Shown: positions 18,354 through 27,205 of the stretch, piece after piece
Numbering within the stretch: the stretch's first letter is position 1
How the letters are laid out: every line of letters starts with the position of its first letter
Assembly: GCF_025717535.1 (NCBI RefSeq)
Contig: NZ_JAJIRO010000001.1
Span: forward strand, 496,001 to 560,000
Direction: 5' to 3'
Source: Paucibacter sp. Y2R2-4
GTDB taxonomy: Bacteria > Pseudomonadota > Gammaproteobacteria > Burkholderiales > Burkholderiaceae_C
DNA: 64,000 bases
Notes under the pieces: generated by a model
Seen by the model: the letters and a program-made list of their open reading frames with translations, nothing else
Databases searched by the model: none
What the model was told of the DNA's origin: nothing
Program-made: the position numbers and the translations under genes

Positions 18354-19317
18354 CGCTGTCCCCATATCCATAGCCGTAACCGTAGCCATATCCGTAGCCT
18401 GATCCGTAGCTCCCATGGGCATTGTCAGCAGCCTGGTTCAACAGCATCATCTTCAATGGACAAGATTCGATGGTTGCCAATGCTTGTTGCACCGCACTTT
18501 GGGCTGTGCTCTCAGCGCGGACCACAACCACGATTTGCCCCATATGGGAGGCAAGAACACGAGATTCGGTGGTCAAGAGCAAAGGCGGCGAATCAAAAAT
18601 AATGATTCGATCGGGGTAGCGCTTCGCCATGTCTTCCAACAGGTTGCTCATCGCATCACTGGCCAGAATTTCAGTCGCGCGTTGATGCGGAGTGCCGCTG
18701 GGCAGCAACGTCAGCTTGTCCACGTTGGTCCGCATCATGACGTCTGCCATGTCGTACTTTTGCTCCAACACGTCAAGCAGACCTGGGCCTTGCGGCAGCC
18801 CCAACATGCGCAACATAGAGGGGCGCGCCACATCCGCATCGACCAACATCACGGTGTTGTCCAATTCGGCCGCAATGCTCAGAGCCAAATTCAAAGAGGT
18901 GAAGCTCTTGCCCTCCCCAGCCAATGCACTGGTGACCATGATCAGGTTGGCATGATTCAGGGTCGCAGCGCCCTTGCCCATGGCGTTTTTGATCAGCGGC
19001 CGCTTGATCACGCGATATTGATCGGCCAACTGGGTGCGACCTGCGTTGGGCGTCACAAACCCTTGCGCAGCCAACGCGTCCAAATCCAGTTCCACTCGTC
19101 GAGAGAGCGGATTGGCTTGAGCTCCGTCAACATGCTCACTGGACGCAGCAGCGTTGCGCTTTTCGTCTGCGGCCAACTCTGCCTCAACAGAAGCGACCGT
19201 TTTTTCAAGCAAGGTCGGCGCCGCAGCAACCGGAGCGACTGATTCCTCTGGCAGCACCACGCCAGCTTGTCGCAGTTGTTCCAGCCGACGCGCAGCTTGT
19301 TCGATCAGGCTAGTCAT
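18334..19317 (-). CDS. XrtA-associated tyrosine autokinase
   Basis: A 327-aa cytoplasmic bacterial tyrosine kinase of the CpsD/CapB type. It shows Walker A (SALAGEGKSFTS), Walker A' (VMLVDADVARPSM) and Walker B (IIIFDSPPLLL). The C-terminus is a tyrosine cluster of seven Tyr in alternating Tyr-Gly units, the usual autophosphorylation tail that tunes polymer length through its membrane partner. The partner is the chain-length protein just upstream, whose stop lies one base before this start (TGATATG). The tail is encoded by a degenerate hexanucleotide repeat at about 18361-18411. Confidence 0.92.
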   Translation of the reverse strand: MTSLIEQAARRLEQLRQAGVVLPEESVAPVAAAPTLLEKTVASVEAELAADEKRNAAASSEHVDGAQANPLSRRVELDLDALAAQGFVTPNAGRTQLADQYRVIKRPLIKNAMGKGAATLNHANLIMVTSALAGEGKSFTSLNLALSIAAELDNTVMLVDADVARPSMLRMLGLPQGPGLLDVLEQKYDMADVMMRTNVDKLTLLPSGTPHQRATEILASDAMSNLLEDMAKRYPDRIIIFDSPPLLLTTESRVLASHMGQIVVVVRAESTAQSAVQQALATIESCPLKMMLLNQAADNAHGSYGSGYGYGYGYGYGYGDSGDAAKT

Positions 19318-19318
19318 A

Positions 19319-20899
19319 TCAGGCCACCGCCCTTGTCATCAAAAACGCCATCGCCGAAAGTCCAAACACAAACAATGCCAGCAGGCTTCCCGCGGCCGCC
19401 CCAAACCTAATCAAATCCTTGCGCTTGCGCTGGATGTCCGCAGCCGTTGTCAACCGTGTGACCACGCCCAAAATTGGTAGGTCGATCCGCGAGCGAAGCT
19501 CAAGCTCATCGTGAAACACGGGCCGCAGTTGACTCACCAGGAATGCCGTTGCCAAGCCAGCAGCAAGTGCAGCCGCCATCACACCGGCTAACAAGAGAAG
19601 TCGATTTGGCGCAACAGGCTTGGGCGAGACTCGTGGTGGGTCGATCAATCGAAAGTCGACAACACCCGCAGCCAAATCCAACTCACCTGACATCGAGGCA
19701 GATTCGCGCCGCGACACCAACTCTTCGTAGTTCTTCTTGTGAATCGCATAGTCTCGATTCAATTGAGCCGCCTCCGCTTCGAGTTGAGGTGCAGTCTGAA
19801 CACTAGCCAAAGCCTTGCCATAGCGCGCAGAGTACTCATCCACGCGGGCTCTCAAGGTTGCGACCTGCACTTCAGCCGAAGCCAACAAACGGCTCATTTC
19901 CTGCGCGGTCGCACTACCGCCGTTCATGCCTGCCGCAGATGGGGATGCCAAAGCTGTCTTGCGTAGCTCCTTCATCTTTGTACGTTTTTCCTCTTCGATA
20001 TCTGCAATGGACTTGCGCGCACTGATCACGTCCGGGTGCTGCTCGGTGTAACGCTGCAAGAGCGAATCCAGATTGCGCTTCTGCGCATCGAGGCGAGCAT
20101 CCAATTCGGGAGTCGAAAGGTTAAGGTTTGATTCCTGCAGCAAGCTTTGCGTCGTGCTCATCACGCCCTTGCGCTCGGCTTCCAGCTGCTGTTTGGCGGC
20201 ATCACGGCCGTTGACGGCTTCTCGATATTCCAGACGGGCCCGCTCGAGCTCGGCACTCATTTCCCGCAAACGCGAGGCCGAGTCCTTCCCGTCCGCATCC
20301 ATATTCTGCAAATTACGTAGGCGGAACTCTTTCAAGCGACCTTCCGCCTCTTCGAGCTTGGCTTCGTAGTTCTTGATTTGCTCATTGATAAATGTCGCCG
20401 CGGTGGCTGAGTCCTTTCGGTTGGACCCCAAGCTCGACTCGACAAAAATCGAAACGAACGACTGAACCACCCTTTTGGCGCTCTCCTTGTCGGAGTCGCG
20501 ATAGGCCAAGGTGTACAGATTGTCTCGAGCAGTGCTCTGAATCGACAAATTCTTGATCACATTCTCGATCAACGCCTCTTGCTGAGCTTTGGATTGGTTT
20601 TTCAAATCCAAATCCGCCATGCGGATCAGCTTCTCGACATTTGGTCGACTGATCAGGGTGCGGCTCAACATCACCACCTGCTGTTCGATGTTGGGCTGAA
20701 TCGCCAATCCAGACATCAACGGCTTCAAGATCGACTCCGTATCCACATAGATGCGCGCACTGGCCTCATAGCGGTCGGGCATCATCATCACAAACACTGA
20801 GCCCGCAATGCCCACCAGCCAAGCCACGACAAGACCCGGCCAGCGGTACTTCCAGCTTCGCTTGGCGATAGCAAAAATCTGGGCAATCAATAAATCCAT
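19319..20899 (-). CDS. XrtA-associated chain length determinant protein
   Basis: A 526-aa polysaccharide co-polymerase with a Wzz domain. One transmembrane helix lies near residues 20-40 (GLVVAWLVGIAGSVFVMMM), a long periplasmic coiled coil at about 160-390, and a second helix near the C-terminus. The PEP-rich border before the second helix (LIDPPRVSPKPVAPNRLLLL) is the usual Wzz signature. The frame is open to a TTG at 20941, but ATG at 20899 (MDLLIAQIF) fits the family start. It works with the adjacent autokinase to control polymer length and export. Confidence 0.9.
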   Translation of the reverse strand: MDLLIAQIFAIAKRSWKYRWPGLVVAWLVGIAGSVFVMMMPDRYEASARIYVDTESILKPLMSGLAIQPNIEQQVVMLSRTLISRPNVEKLIRMADLDLKNQSKAQQEALIENVIKNLSIQSTARDNLYTLAYRDSDKESAKRVVQSFVSIFVESSLGSNRKDSATAATFINEQIKNYEAKLEEAEGRLKEFRLRNLQNMDADGKDSASRLREMSAELERARLEYREAVNGRDAAKQQLEAERKGVMSTTQSLLQESNLNLSTPELDARLDAQKRNLDSLLQRYTEQHPDVISARKSIADIEEEKRTKMKELRKTALASPSAAGMNGGSATAQEMSRLLASAEVQVATLRARVDEYSARYGKALASVQTAPQLEAEAAQLNRDYAIHKKNYEELVSRRESASMSGELDLAAGVVDFRLIDPPRVSPKPVAPNRLLLLAGVMAAALAAGLATAFLVSQLRPVFHDELELRSRIDLPILGVVTRLTTAADIQRKRKDLIRFGAAAGSLLALFVFGLSAMAFLMTRAVA

Positions 20900-21000
20900 C
20901 GGCGGATGATCTCTAGAAGGATGAGCCAGAAATTTGGCCAAATGATCAAAACTTGGCCCGCAATATGCGGACCAGAGGGGCTTGCCCTCAAAACATCAAA

Positions 21001-21636
21001 TCAGAAGAAGCTCTGAGGAATGATCAGGACGTCACCGGGACGCATTTCAACGTTTGCAGTCACGTCACCTCGCTTGATCAGATCCTTCAAGCGAACCGAG
21101 TACTGCTTGCCTCCGTCGGTCGAACGCAAAATCGTGGCTTCATTGCCGGCTGCAAAGTCAGTCAATCCGCCGACGGCAATCATGACGTCCAAGATCGTCA
21201 TCTTTTGCTTGTAAGGCAATGCCTGTGGCCGCGCAGCCTCACCGATCACGCGAATCTGCTCACTGTAGGGCCCGACAAAACCAGTCACGATCACTGTCAC
21301 GACTGGATCACGCACATACTTGCTGAGTTGCTTTTCAATTTCTCGCGCCAACTCAATGGGGTTCTTGCCTTGCGCTACCAACTCATCGATCAGTGGCGTC
21401 GCGATCTTTCCATCGGGCCGGACTGGCACGGCCATGGACAACTCAGGATTGCGCCACACAATGATGTTGATGTTGTCACCTGCGCCGACGATGTAGCTGT
21501 AATCAGCGACCGCCGCAGAAACAGGTGCTGGCGGATGGCCGCCAGACGAACTGGCACAAGCTTGTAGCAAGGCCAAAGTCGCGGCACAAAGAGCAAAGCC
21601 GAGCTTGCGCGAGGTGAATTGAATGCTCTTGATCAT
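21001..21636 (-). CDS. epsE: XrtA/PEP-CTERM-associated polysaccharide export lipoprotein (EpsE type)
   Basis: A 211-aa Wza-like outer-membrane export protein. The lipobox LLQAC is at about residues 23-27, so it is a lipoprotein. The Poly_export domain starts at DYSYIVGAGDNINIIVWRNPELS and is followed by a SLBB-type segment with QIRVIGEA and PGDVLIIPQSFF. The short length suits the TIGR03027 subgroup. ATG at 21636 is preceded by GAGGA. It heads the downstream export operon, and 220 bp of non-coding DNA separate it from the ThiF-like gene. Confidence 0.9.
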   Translation of the reverse strand: MIKSIQFTSRKLGFALCAATLALLQACASSSGGHPPAPVSAAVADYSYIVGAGDNINIIVWRNPELSMAVPVRPDGKIATPLIDELVAQGKNPIELAREIEKQLSKYVRDPVVTVIVTGFVGPYSEQIRVIGEAARPQALPYKQKMTILDVMIAVGGLTDFAAGNEATILRSTDGGKQYSVRLKDLIKRGDVTANVEMRPGDVLIIPQSFF

Positions 21637-21856
21637 GGCAAATCCTCAAATATCTAAAAATTGTTGCTTCTAGCCCAATGCAAGCCGCGGCTTCTCAGCC
21701 CTTGAAGCGCGCCGGGATCATCCCACAAAGAATCGACATGTCACCCGCCTGATTAAAGGGAAATGACCACAAAACCAGTCAAGAACCAGCGTCATGGCAA
21801 TTCAGTCACACAAGGCGGTCGCACCACGTCAAACTCAGCGCTGGGCCAAAAGGAAT

Positions 21857-22723
21857 TTAACCTTTCAACAAGGGCCTGATCAGCGCCAACAAAATCTTCT
21901 GCAACGGATTTGCGTTCCCAAATGGACGCCAAGTGAAGCTGAGCTTCTGCTTGTAGGCATCAAACTGCATAGCCCAGGGTGCCGCCCTAAGGGGACCGCG
22001 TTCAAGCAAGACCTTCAGCACAGAAGTACCCATCACCCCGGCGCACAAATCACAAGCCATCATGGTTGAAGGACCACGCTTTTCCTTGAAATTGACTGCC
22101 TCGAGATCCGCCAGATAGCCACGTTGCAACATCGCTGGCGACAAACCAGCTATAAATCTCGCGTATTTCTCGTTTTCCTCGCAGCCTTCCACTTTGAAAT
22201 AGTCCTCGAAGCTCATTGATCCCGGTTTGAAATACAGAAGTGCGACGCCCATACCGAGTGGAGCAGCAGTCAATGCAGGGATACCTCGCTCATAACAAGC
22301 TGCGAACAACATACGCCTGGCTTCAATCGCGAAAAAGTCGAGGCTATCAACGTAGACATCCACATCTCGCAAAAATTCGTCTAAGTTAGCAGCGACAACT
22401 CCTGCATCGAGTCGCAGGATCTTGGCTTGAGGATTAATCTCCAGCACTTGTTGATGCAGAACTTCCGCCTTCGGGCGACCGACAGTCGACATCATTGCTC
22501 CCACTTGCCGGTTGAAGTTGTGCACTTCAAACTGGTCGAAGTCTGCAATGCTGAAGGCACCCACACCCAAGCGAGCAAGCGTCAACAAATGGGCGCCGCC
22601 AACGCCACCGAGCCCCGCTATCGCGACTCGAGCGCCCCGCAACTTCTGTTGCTCTTCCCGCGTGACCCATCCAATATTTCTTGAGAAAGCACGGTCATAG
22701 TCGAAAACTGGGCTTGTTTCCAA
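21857..22723 (-). CDS. ThiF/MoeB/HesA-family adenylyltransferase-like protein
   Basis: A 288-aa E1-like protein. The nucleotide-binding GLGGVG is at residues 37-42, IADFDQFEVHNFNRQ supplies the conserved acid and Arg, and DSLD near 129 fits the magnesium site. Only one CxxC pair is seen (C224, C227), where MoeB and ThiF have two, so zinc binding is doubtful. The start is TTG at 22723, 6 bp after a perfect GGAGGT. The frame continues to 22741. It is divergent from a nitroreductase-like gene. From memory, ThiF and nitroreductase domains are fused in MoeY-like proteins. The substrate is unknown. Confidence 0.82.
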   Translation of the reverse strand: METSPVFDYDRAFSRNIGWVTREEQQKLRGARVAIAGLGGVGGAHLLTLARLGVGAFSIADFDQFEVHNFNRQVGAMMSTVGRPKAEVLHQQVLEINPQAKILRLDAGVVAANLDEFLRDVDVYVDSLDFFAIEARRMLFAACYERGIPALTAAPLGMGVALLYFKPGSMSFEDYFKVEGCEENEKYARFIAGLSPAMLQRGYLADLEAVNFKEKRGPSTMMACDLCAGVMGTSVLKVLLERGPLRAAPWAMQFDAYKQKLSFTWRPFGNANPLQKILLALIRPLLKG

Positions 22724-22871
22724 GAGCACACCTCCAAACAACTAAGCAAAATTGATCCAGACCTTTCGGCTTCGCCTCAGTCTCGCAGCACGACCGGGCA
22801 TTTCAAAGCTCGAACAAGACCAGATTTTGAGCAAGACCAAACTTTCTTGAACAACGACAGGCCAATTCAAC

Positions 22872-23966
22872 ATGACTTCAGACGACAAGCTCCGCCGAAT
22901 TCTGGACCTGGGTCGCTGGGCCCCAAGCGGCGACAACACGCAACCTTGGCGATTCGAAATCATCGCGCCTATGCATGCCGCAGTACATGGCTTTGACACG
23001 CGAGAGCATTGCGTCTACGACCTTGACGGACATTCCAGCCAAATTGCATTTGGCGCATTGCTGGAGACGATCGCGATCGCGGCAAGCCAGTTTGGCTGGC
23101 AACTCAGCATTACTCATCGCCAAGAGTCGCCGGAAAGCCGCCCCGTCTTCGATCTGTATTTTGAAGCGAAACCCGACCTCGCCGTTGATCCGCTGCTCAG
23201 CTACATCGAAAGGCGAACCGTGCAACGACGCCCCATGAGCACCCGCGCCCTGAACCAGGATCAAATACGAGCGCTTGAAAACGCGGTCGGCCCCAACTTT
23301 TCACTGGTGTGGAAACATGGTTTCAAGAACAAACTAGCCACAGCAATGCTGCTCTTTAGGTCAGCCAAGTTGAGACTCACGCTGCCCGAAGCCTTTGAGG
23401 TGCACCGCAGCGTGATCGAATGGCAGGCTCAGTTCAGCGCGGACAAAATTCCGGACCAGGCCCTGGGATCTGACCCCCTCACCACCCGTGTGATGCGTTT
23501 TGCGATGCACAGTTGGGAGCGGGTGCACTTCCTGAATCGATTCCTCGCCGGAACTTGGGCTCCGCGCCTGCAACTGGATCTATTGCCCGGCCTGTCTTGC
23601 GCCGCGCATTTCCTGATGGTGGCACATCAATCACCCAAAACCATGGATGACTACATTGAAGCGGGTCGCCGCATGCAGCGGCTATGGCTAACGGTCACTC
23701 AGTTGGGCCTATCCATGCAGCCCGAGATCACGCCTTTGGTGTTTTCACGCTACGCCAAAGATGGCCGGACCTTCAGCCGTGAAGCCTTTGCGAATGCTTC
23801 AGCCAGACAGATCCGCGATGAAATGCAGATGCTGGTCGGCGCTCAAAACTGTGATCAAGCCGTATTCATGGGCCGCATTGGACACGGCCCTGCAGCCACG
23901 TCCAGATCCTTGCGTCGACCGCTGGACGAGTTACTCCTACCCAACGCTTCAGCCCGCAATGTTTGA
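22872..23966 (+). CDS. Nitroreductase-family flavoprotein-like protein
   Basis: A 364-aa protein whose N-terminus (LRRILDLGRWAPSGDNTQPWRF) is the FMN-binding entry motif of nitroreductases. It is longer than ordinary nitroreductases (about 200 aa), with a large alpha-helical insertion at about 130-240, as in the relatives that partner ThiF-like proteins. It is divergent from the ThiF-like gene across about 150 bp and 6 bp ahead of a DMT transporter gene. The reaction is not known. A redox step acting on the ThiF product is an inference from pairing only. Confidence 0.78.
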   Translation: MTSDDKLRRILDLGRWAPSGDNTQPWRFEIIAPMHAAVHGFDTREHCVYDLDGHSSQIAFGALLETIAIAASQFGWQLSITHRQESPESRPVFDLYFEAKPDLAVDPLLSYIERRTVQRRPMSTRALNQDQIRALENAVGPNFSLVWKHGFKNKLATAMLLFRSAKLRLTLPEAFEVHRSVIEWQAQFSADKIPDQALGSDPLTTRVMRFAMHSWERVHFLNRFLAGTWAPRLQLDLLPGLSCAAHFLMVAHQSPKTMDDYIEAGRRMQRLWLTVTQLGLSMQPEITPLVFSRYAKDGRTFSREAFANASARQIRDEMQMLVGAQNCDQAVFMGRIGHGPAATSRSLRRPLDELLLPNASARNV

Positions 23967-23972
23967 CACGCA

Positions 23973-24797
23973 ATGAACGTCATCCTGACCACACTCGCAG
24001 CCACCGTATTCATACAGCTGGGCTATTTTCTATGGAAGCTATCCGCTGATAGGCACAAGGAAGTCAGCCAAGACGGCCCCACTGAAAAACAGAATGCGCT
24101 CAGCCACCATCTTCGAGACTGGCGCTGGCTGAGCGGTTTGCTTGCAACCAGCTTGGGCTGGGTCTTCTTTGTCAAAGCCACCGCCATCGGGGAAATCAGC
24201 TTGGTCCAACCCTTGATGTCGACCGGAGATTTATTGCTGGTCTTCCTGGCTGTGTTCGTACTCAAAGAACGCCTTCGCCTATTGGAATGGGCGGGGGTTT
24301 TGGTCATCGTGTTGGGCGCGGGACTCTTGTCCTGGAACAGCCAGTCCATGCCCAGCATTGGGATGGACTCACACAAGCTTTGGGCTTTTGTCGGGGGGCA
24401 GATTGCCGCGGTGCTTGGCATATTCATTGCGTTGAAATCCGGCAAAAGCCCGGAATTGCTCCTCGCCCTTTTGGTCGGACTCGCTTTCGGAGCAGGGGCC
24501 ATCCTCACCAAGGCCCTGACCGCCGACGCCCCTGAGCTTAGCTTGCATTTGCTCACCAACCCGCTGATGTTAGCCGTCATCGCAGCCAATGCAACTGGAC
24601 TTGTATGCCTTCAGACTGCATTTCACCGCGGCCGAGCCAGCGTGATCGTACCGGTGCAATTGGCAATTGCAAGCGGCTCCGCCGCCTTGGCGGGTGCATG
24701 GGTATTCCAAGAACACATCAGCAGCTTAAGAATTTTGGGAATGGTTGCCATTGTGATGGGCACCAGTTTGCTCAAGGCTGAAAAACAAAACTCCTAA
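23973..24797 (+). CDS. EamA/DMT-family membrane transporter
   Basis: A 274-aa protein with about eight to nine hydrophobic segments in two repeats, each ending in the DMT-like pattern (FLAVFVLKERLRLLEWAGVLVIVLG and GAWVFQEHISSLRILGMVAIV). Members export small metabolites or flip lipid-linked sugars such as aminoarabinose carriers. It follows the nitroreductase-like gene by 6 bp, so the two are probably one transcript. The substrate is unknown. Export of the ThiF/nitroreductase product or lipid-linked sugar transfer are both possible. Confidence 0.83.
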   Translation: MNVILTTLAATVFIQLGYFLWKLSADRHKEVSQDGPTEKQNALSHHLRDWRWLSGLLATSLGWVFFVKATAIGEISLVQPLMSTGDLLLVFLAVFVLKERLRLLEWAGVLVIVLGAGLLSWNSQSMPSIGMDSHKLWAFVGGQIAAVLGIFIALKSGKSPELLLALLVGLAFGAGAILTKALTADAPELSLHLLTNPLMLAVIAANATGLVCLQTAFHRGRASVIVPVQLAIASGSAALAGAWVFQEHISSLRILGMVAIVMGTSLLKAEKQNS

Positions 24798-24907
24798 AAG
24801 TTGATCTCGAAAGGTATGGGCGCACTGGGCAGTAGACCCGGTGCTGCTTGCATCAGCACATTTAACTGCGCAACGCAAAACCAAGAAGGAACTTCTCAAG
24901 CAGCAAC

Positions 24908-24933
24908 AAAAAAAAGGGACCCGAAGGCCCCTT
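24908..24933 (-). terminator. Intrinsic terminator of the PEP-CTERM gene
   Basis: Read on the minus strand, GGGGCC-TTCG-GGTCCC forms a 6-bp stem (one G-U pair) with a stable TTCG tetraloop, extended by A-T pairs and followed by eight T. It lies about 45 bp after the stop of the PEP-CTERM gene. Confidence 0.88.
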
Positions 24934-24977
24934 CTTTCCCGACGCTCAAGCGGAGCGAAGCGTCAGGCAGCGTCCAA

Positions 24978-25793
24978 TTACTTGACAGCCTTTTGGCGAC
25001 GGGCGACGCCCAGACCGACTAGAGCCAAACCAACCAGGGCAAGCGAAGTTGGCTCAGGGATGGATCCTGCGTAATCGATTTGCAGGTCGATCGAGTTCTC
25101 ATAGAAGGCAGCAGGATTGATGATGGCCTGCAAAGCGCCCAGCTTCGCGAAATCAACCGCACCGTCAGCACCAGTGCTCAGCAAAGCACCAGAAGGCAAG
25201 ACAGTACCGTTTTGACCAGCTGCACCGCCGAAATCGGAGAAAGTAACGGTACGGTCGCTAAAGCCAGCCAGTGCGAACAAAGTCATTCTGGACCAGTGCG
25301 TCGCGTCCGTATAGGCCTCGATCACAAATGGGAAGCCAAGATCAGACTTCAAGACTTTCAGGCGGAACTGGCTGCCTTGTGCATTCAGATCAAATGCGCC
25401 CAAACCGGTCTTGTTGAGTGCACTTGCAAACGAGGCTTCGGATGCAGCAGTCGCGCCAACCACGCCAGCAGATCCGTCCCAACGGATGTAGCCGGTGCCA
25501 GTGCCACCCGTTGCCGTGCTGTAGCTGTACTTGCCGTTGTTCACACCTGCGGACACGTTGCCGGAAGCATCACCGTCGTCAGCGTCGCCGCCCTTGCGCT
25601 CGACGAAAATCGTGCGCGAACCACCCAGGATTCCGGAGTTCTCGATACGGCTGTAAAAGCCAGAGTTATCCACGGTGTTGTCCGTCAAAGTCGCCTGCTT
25701 GGCGCTGAAGTCGTCAATCGTGAACTCTGCGTGAGCAGCAAAGCTGGCTACAGCAGCAGCAATCACCACTGCGAGCTTGTTGAATTTACTCAT
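24978..25793 (-). CDS. PEP-CTERM sorting domain-containing secreted protein
   Basis: A 271-aa exosortase substrate. An N-terminal signal peptide (KLAVVIAAAVASFAAHAE) is followed by a Gly/Ser/Asn-rich body without cysteine. The C-terminal sorting signal is SIPEPTSLALVGLALVGLGVARRQKAVK in its normal order: PEP motif, hydrophobic helix, basic end. The body matches no family I recognise. ATG at 25793 is preferred over 25811 because AGAGGAA lies 7 bp upstream. It is the only PEP-CTERM protein in the window and has its own sigma54-type promoter and intrinsic terminator, so it is probably monocistronic and PrsR-controlled. Confidence 0.92.
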   Translation of the reverse strand: MSKFNKLAVVIAAAVASFAAHAEFTIDDFSAKQATLTDNTVDNSGFYSRIENSGILGGSRTIFVERKGGDADDGDASGNVSAGVNNGKYSYSTATGGTGTGYIRWDGSAGVVGATAASEASFASALNKTGLGAFDLNAQGSQFRLKVLKSDLGFPFVIEAYTDATHWSRMTLFALAGFSDRTVTFSDFGGAAGQNGTVLPSGALLSTGADGAVDFAKLGALQAIINPAAFYENSIDLQIDYAGSIPEPTSLALVGLALVGLGVARRQKAVK

Positions 25794-25865
25794 ATCAATT
25801 CCTCTAAACAAGATTCAAAAAAGGCTGCTTTTTTATCCCAGCCCACCACACTTGCGGTGAACTAT

Positions 25866-25884
25866 AAGCAGTTGGCATGCCAAC
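25866..25884 (-). promoter_or_regulatory. Sigma54 (RpoN) promoter with overlapping palindrome
   Basis: On the minus strand, TTGGCATGCCAACTGCTTA contains GG and GC separated by exactly 10 bp and matches the consensus TGGCAYG-N4-TTGCW except for one base at the -12 element. It lies about 75 bp upstream of the PEP-CTERM start. The perfect 14-bp palindrome GTTGGCATGCCAAC (25871-25884) covers the -24 element. PrsR, a sigma54 activator, is encoded in the same locus. Confidence 0.75.
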
Positions 25885-25979
25885 TTGAAAAAGTCTTTTT
25901 AATTCAGGTACTTATAAAAAAGTTTCGCGTCAAATCACAAAACAGAGCCTGCAACTGTAAAGAAAGCCGACACGCACAT

Positions 25980-27137
25980 TCAGGTCAGCTTTCGCCCTGA
26001 GACGTCTTGCACTGTCTGGCGATAGGCGTTGACTAAATTGACCATGACACGCCCCGCCTCAAAACGCTGCGAACGCAGTTGCCCAGCTGCCCCCATCTTG
26101 AGTCGCATACCAGGATCAAGATGCATCGCGATCAGGCTTTCTGCCAGCTCTTGATCCTGGTCTGCACGCACGACGTAGCCGTTCACTCCATGCTCAACGA
26201 GTTCCGTGGCAGACACCACTGAGTCCGCAACGATCACAGGCTTACCAAACCACATCGCCTCCATCGCGACCAGGCCCTGAGTTTCCACCCAAGATGGCAA
26301 CACAAACACATCGCAAGCTTTGTAGAAGCGGGCCAATTCGCCATGTCCAAGAAAGCCCAGGAATCGAACTGACTGCCCAAGGACCAGTGCATCACATTGA
26401 CGCATCAGGGATTCTTTATCCGCGCCAGCCCCGGCAATCCAAAGCTGCGCCTCCGGGACCCTCTGACGAAGCTGGGCGAAACTTCGCAGCAAGAACGGGA
26501 TGTTCTTCTCTGGGTTCAGACGGCCCGCAAACATGACGGCGAAACCAGCCTCACTTTGCTGAGCCTCAACTGACTCAGGTGCGACGAAATCCACAGGATT
26601 GCTGATGAATCGAACCGGTGCACGTATTCCTTTACCGGGAAGCGTCGCAGCCAAGTTCTCCGACACCGAAATCACCAAATCCGCCGAATTACAAATGGCC
26701 ACGATCTTGCTCACAATTAAGCGCCGAAACGGCCGCATGGGCAAAGGTTGAGTCAAATGATCTTCGGTCATATGGTAGGTGTACACCACAGGCAATGAGC
26801 GCTTGACACACAACGGCATCGCGCGCAGAAGCATCAAACCGAGATAGTGGAAATGAACCAAATTCGGTTTTATGACACCCAGCAAATACTCGAGTGTTTT
26901 GACCGAGGGAATGGCTTGATAAAAACCAAATGCCTTGATGGTCCTGACTCGATACACTTTCACGCCCAGCCATTCCTCATACTCGGGTTCAGCGGGACGC
27001 CGTGAGGTGATGATGGACACCTGATGGCCAAGCTCGACCAAACGGCGGCACACCACTTGCAGATGGCTGCCGACTCCGGTAGCTCCAGGCAGAAAATCGT
27101 CGGACAACATACAAATCGACAAAAATTCTGCGGACAT
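25980..27137 (-). CDS. Glycosyltransferase family 4 protein
   Basis: A 385-aa GT4 enzyme. The N-terminal MLSDDFLPGATGVGSHLQ and HFHYLGLMLLRAM mark the acceptor domain, and the C-terminal VETQGLVAMEAMWFGKPVI is the donor-binding motif. ATG at 27137 is preferred because GGAG lies 8 bp upstream. The frame continues to a TTG at 27152. It is 68 bp downstream of the serine protease gene and ends 96 bp before the sigma54 promoter of the PEP-CTERM gene. It could act on the polysaccharide or on glycosylation of PEP-CTERM proteins. The sugar is not known. Confidence 0.85.
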   Translation of the reverse strand: MSAEFLSICMLSDDFLPGATGVGSHLQVVCRRLVELGHQVSIITSRRPAEPEYEEWLGVKVYRVRTIKAFGFYQAIPSVKTLEYLLGVIKPNLVHFHYLGLMLLRAMPLCVKRSLPVVYTYHMTEDHLTQPLPMRPFRRLIVSKIVAICNSADLVISVSENLAATLPGKGIRAPVRFISNPVDFVAPESVEAQQSEAGFAVMFAGRLNPEKNIPFLLRSFAQLRQRVPEAQLWIAGAGADKESLMRQCDALVLGQSVRFLGFLGHGELARFYKACDVFVLPSWVETQGLVAMEAMWFGKPVIVADSVVSATELVEHGVNGYVVRADQDQELAESLIAMHLDPGMRLKMGAAGQLRSQRFEAGRVMVNLVNAYRQTVQDVSGRKLT

Positions 27138-27205
27138 AGGGCTTTGCTCCAAATTAGGTGATTCTTCTCACGCCCAGTATCGCCCAACGGAACCGAAGAT
27201 GGCCT

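Noticed and set aside
21711-21724. A GG-N10-GC pair on the minus strand upstream of the EpsE-type gene.
   Set aside because: Spacing is right but the flanking bases do not match the -24 and -12 consensus.
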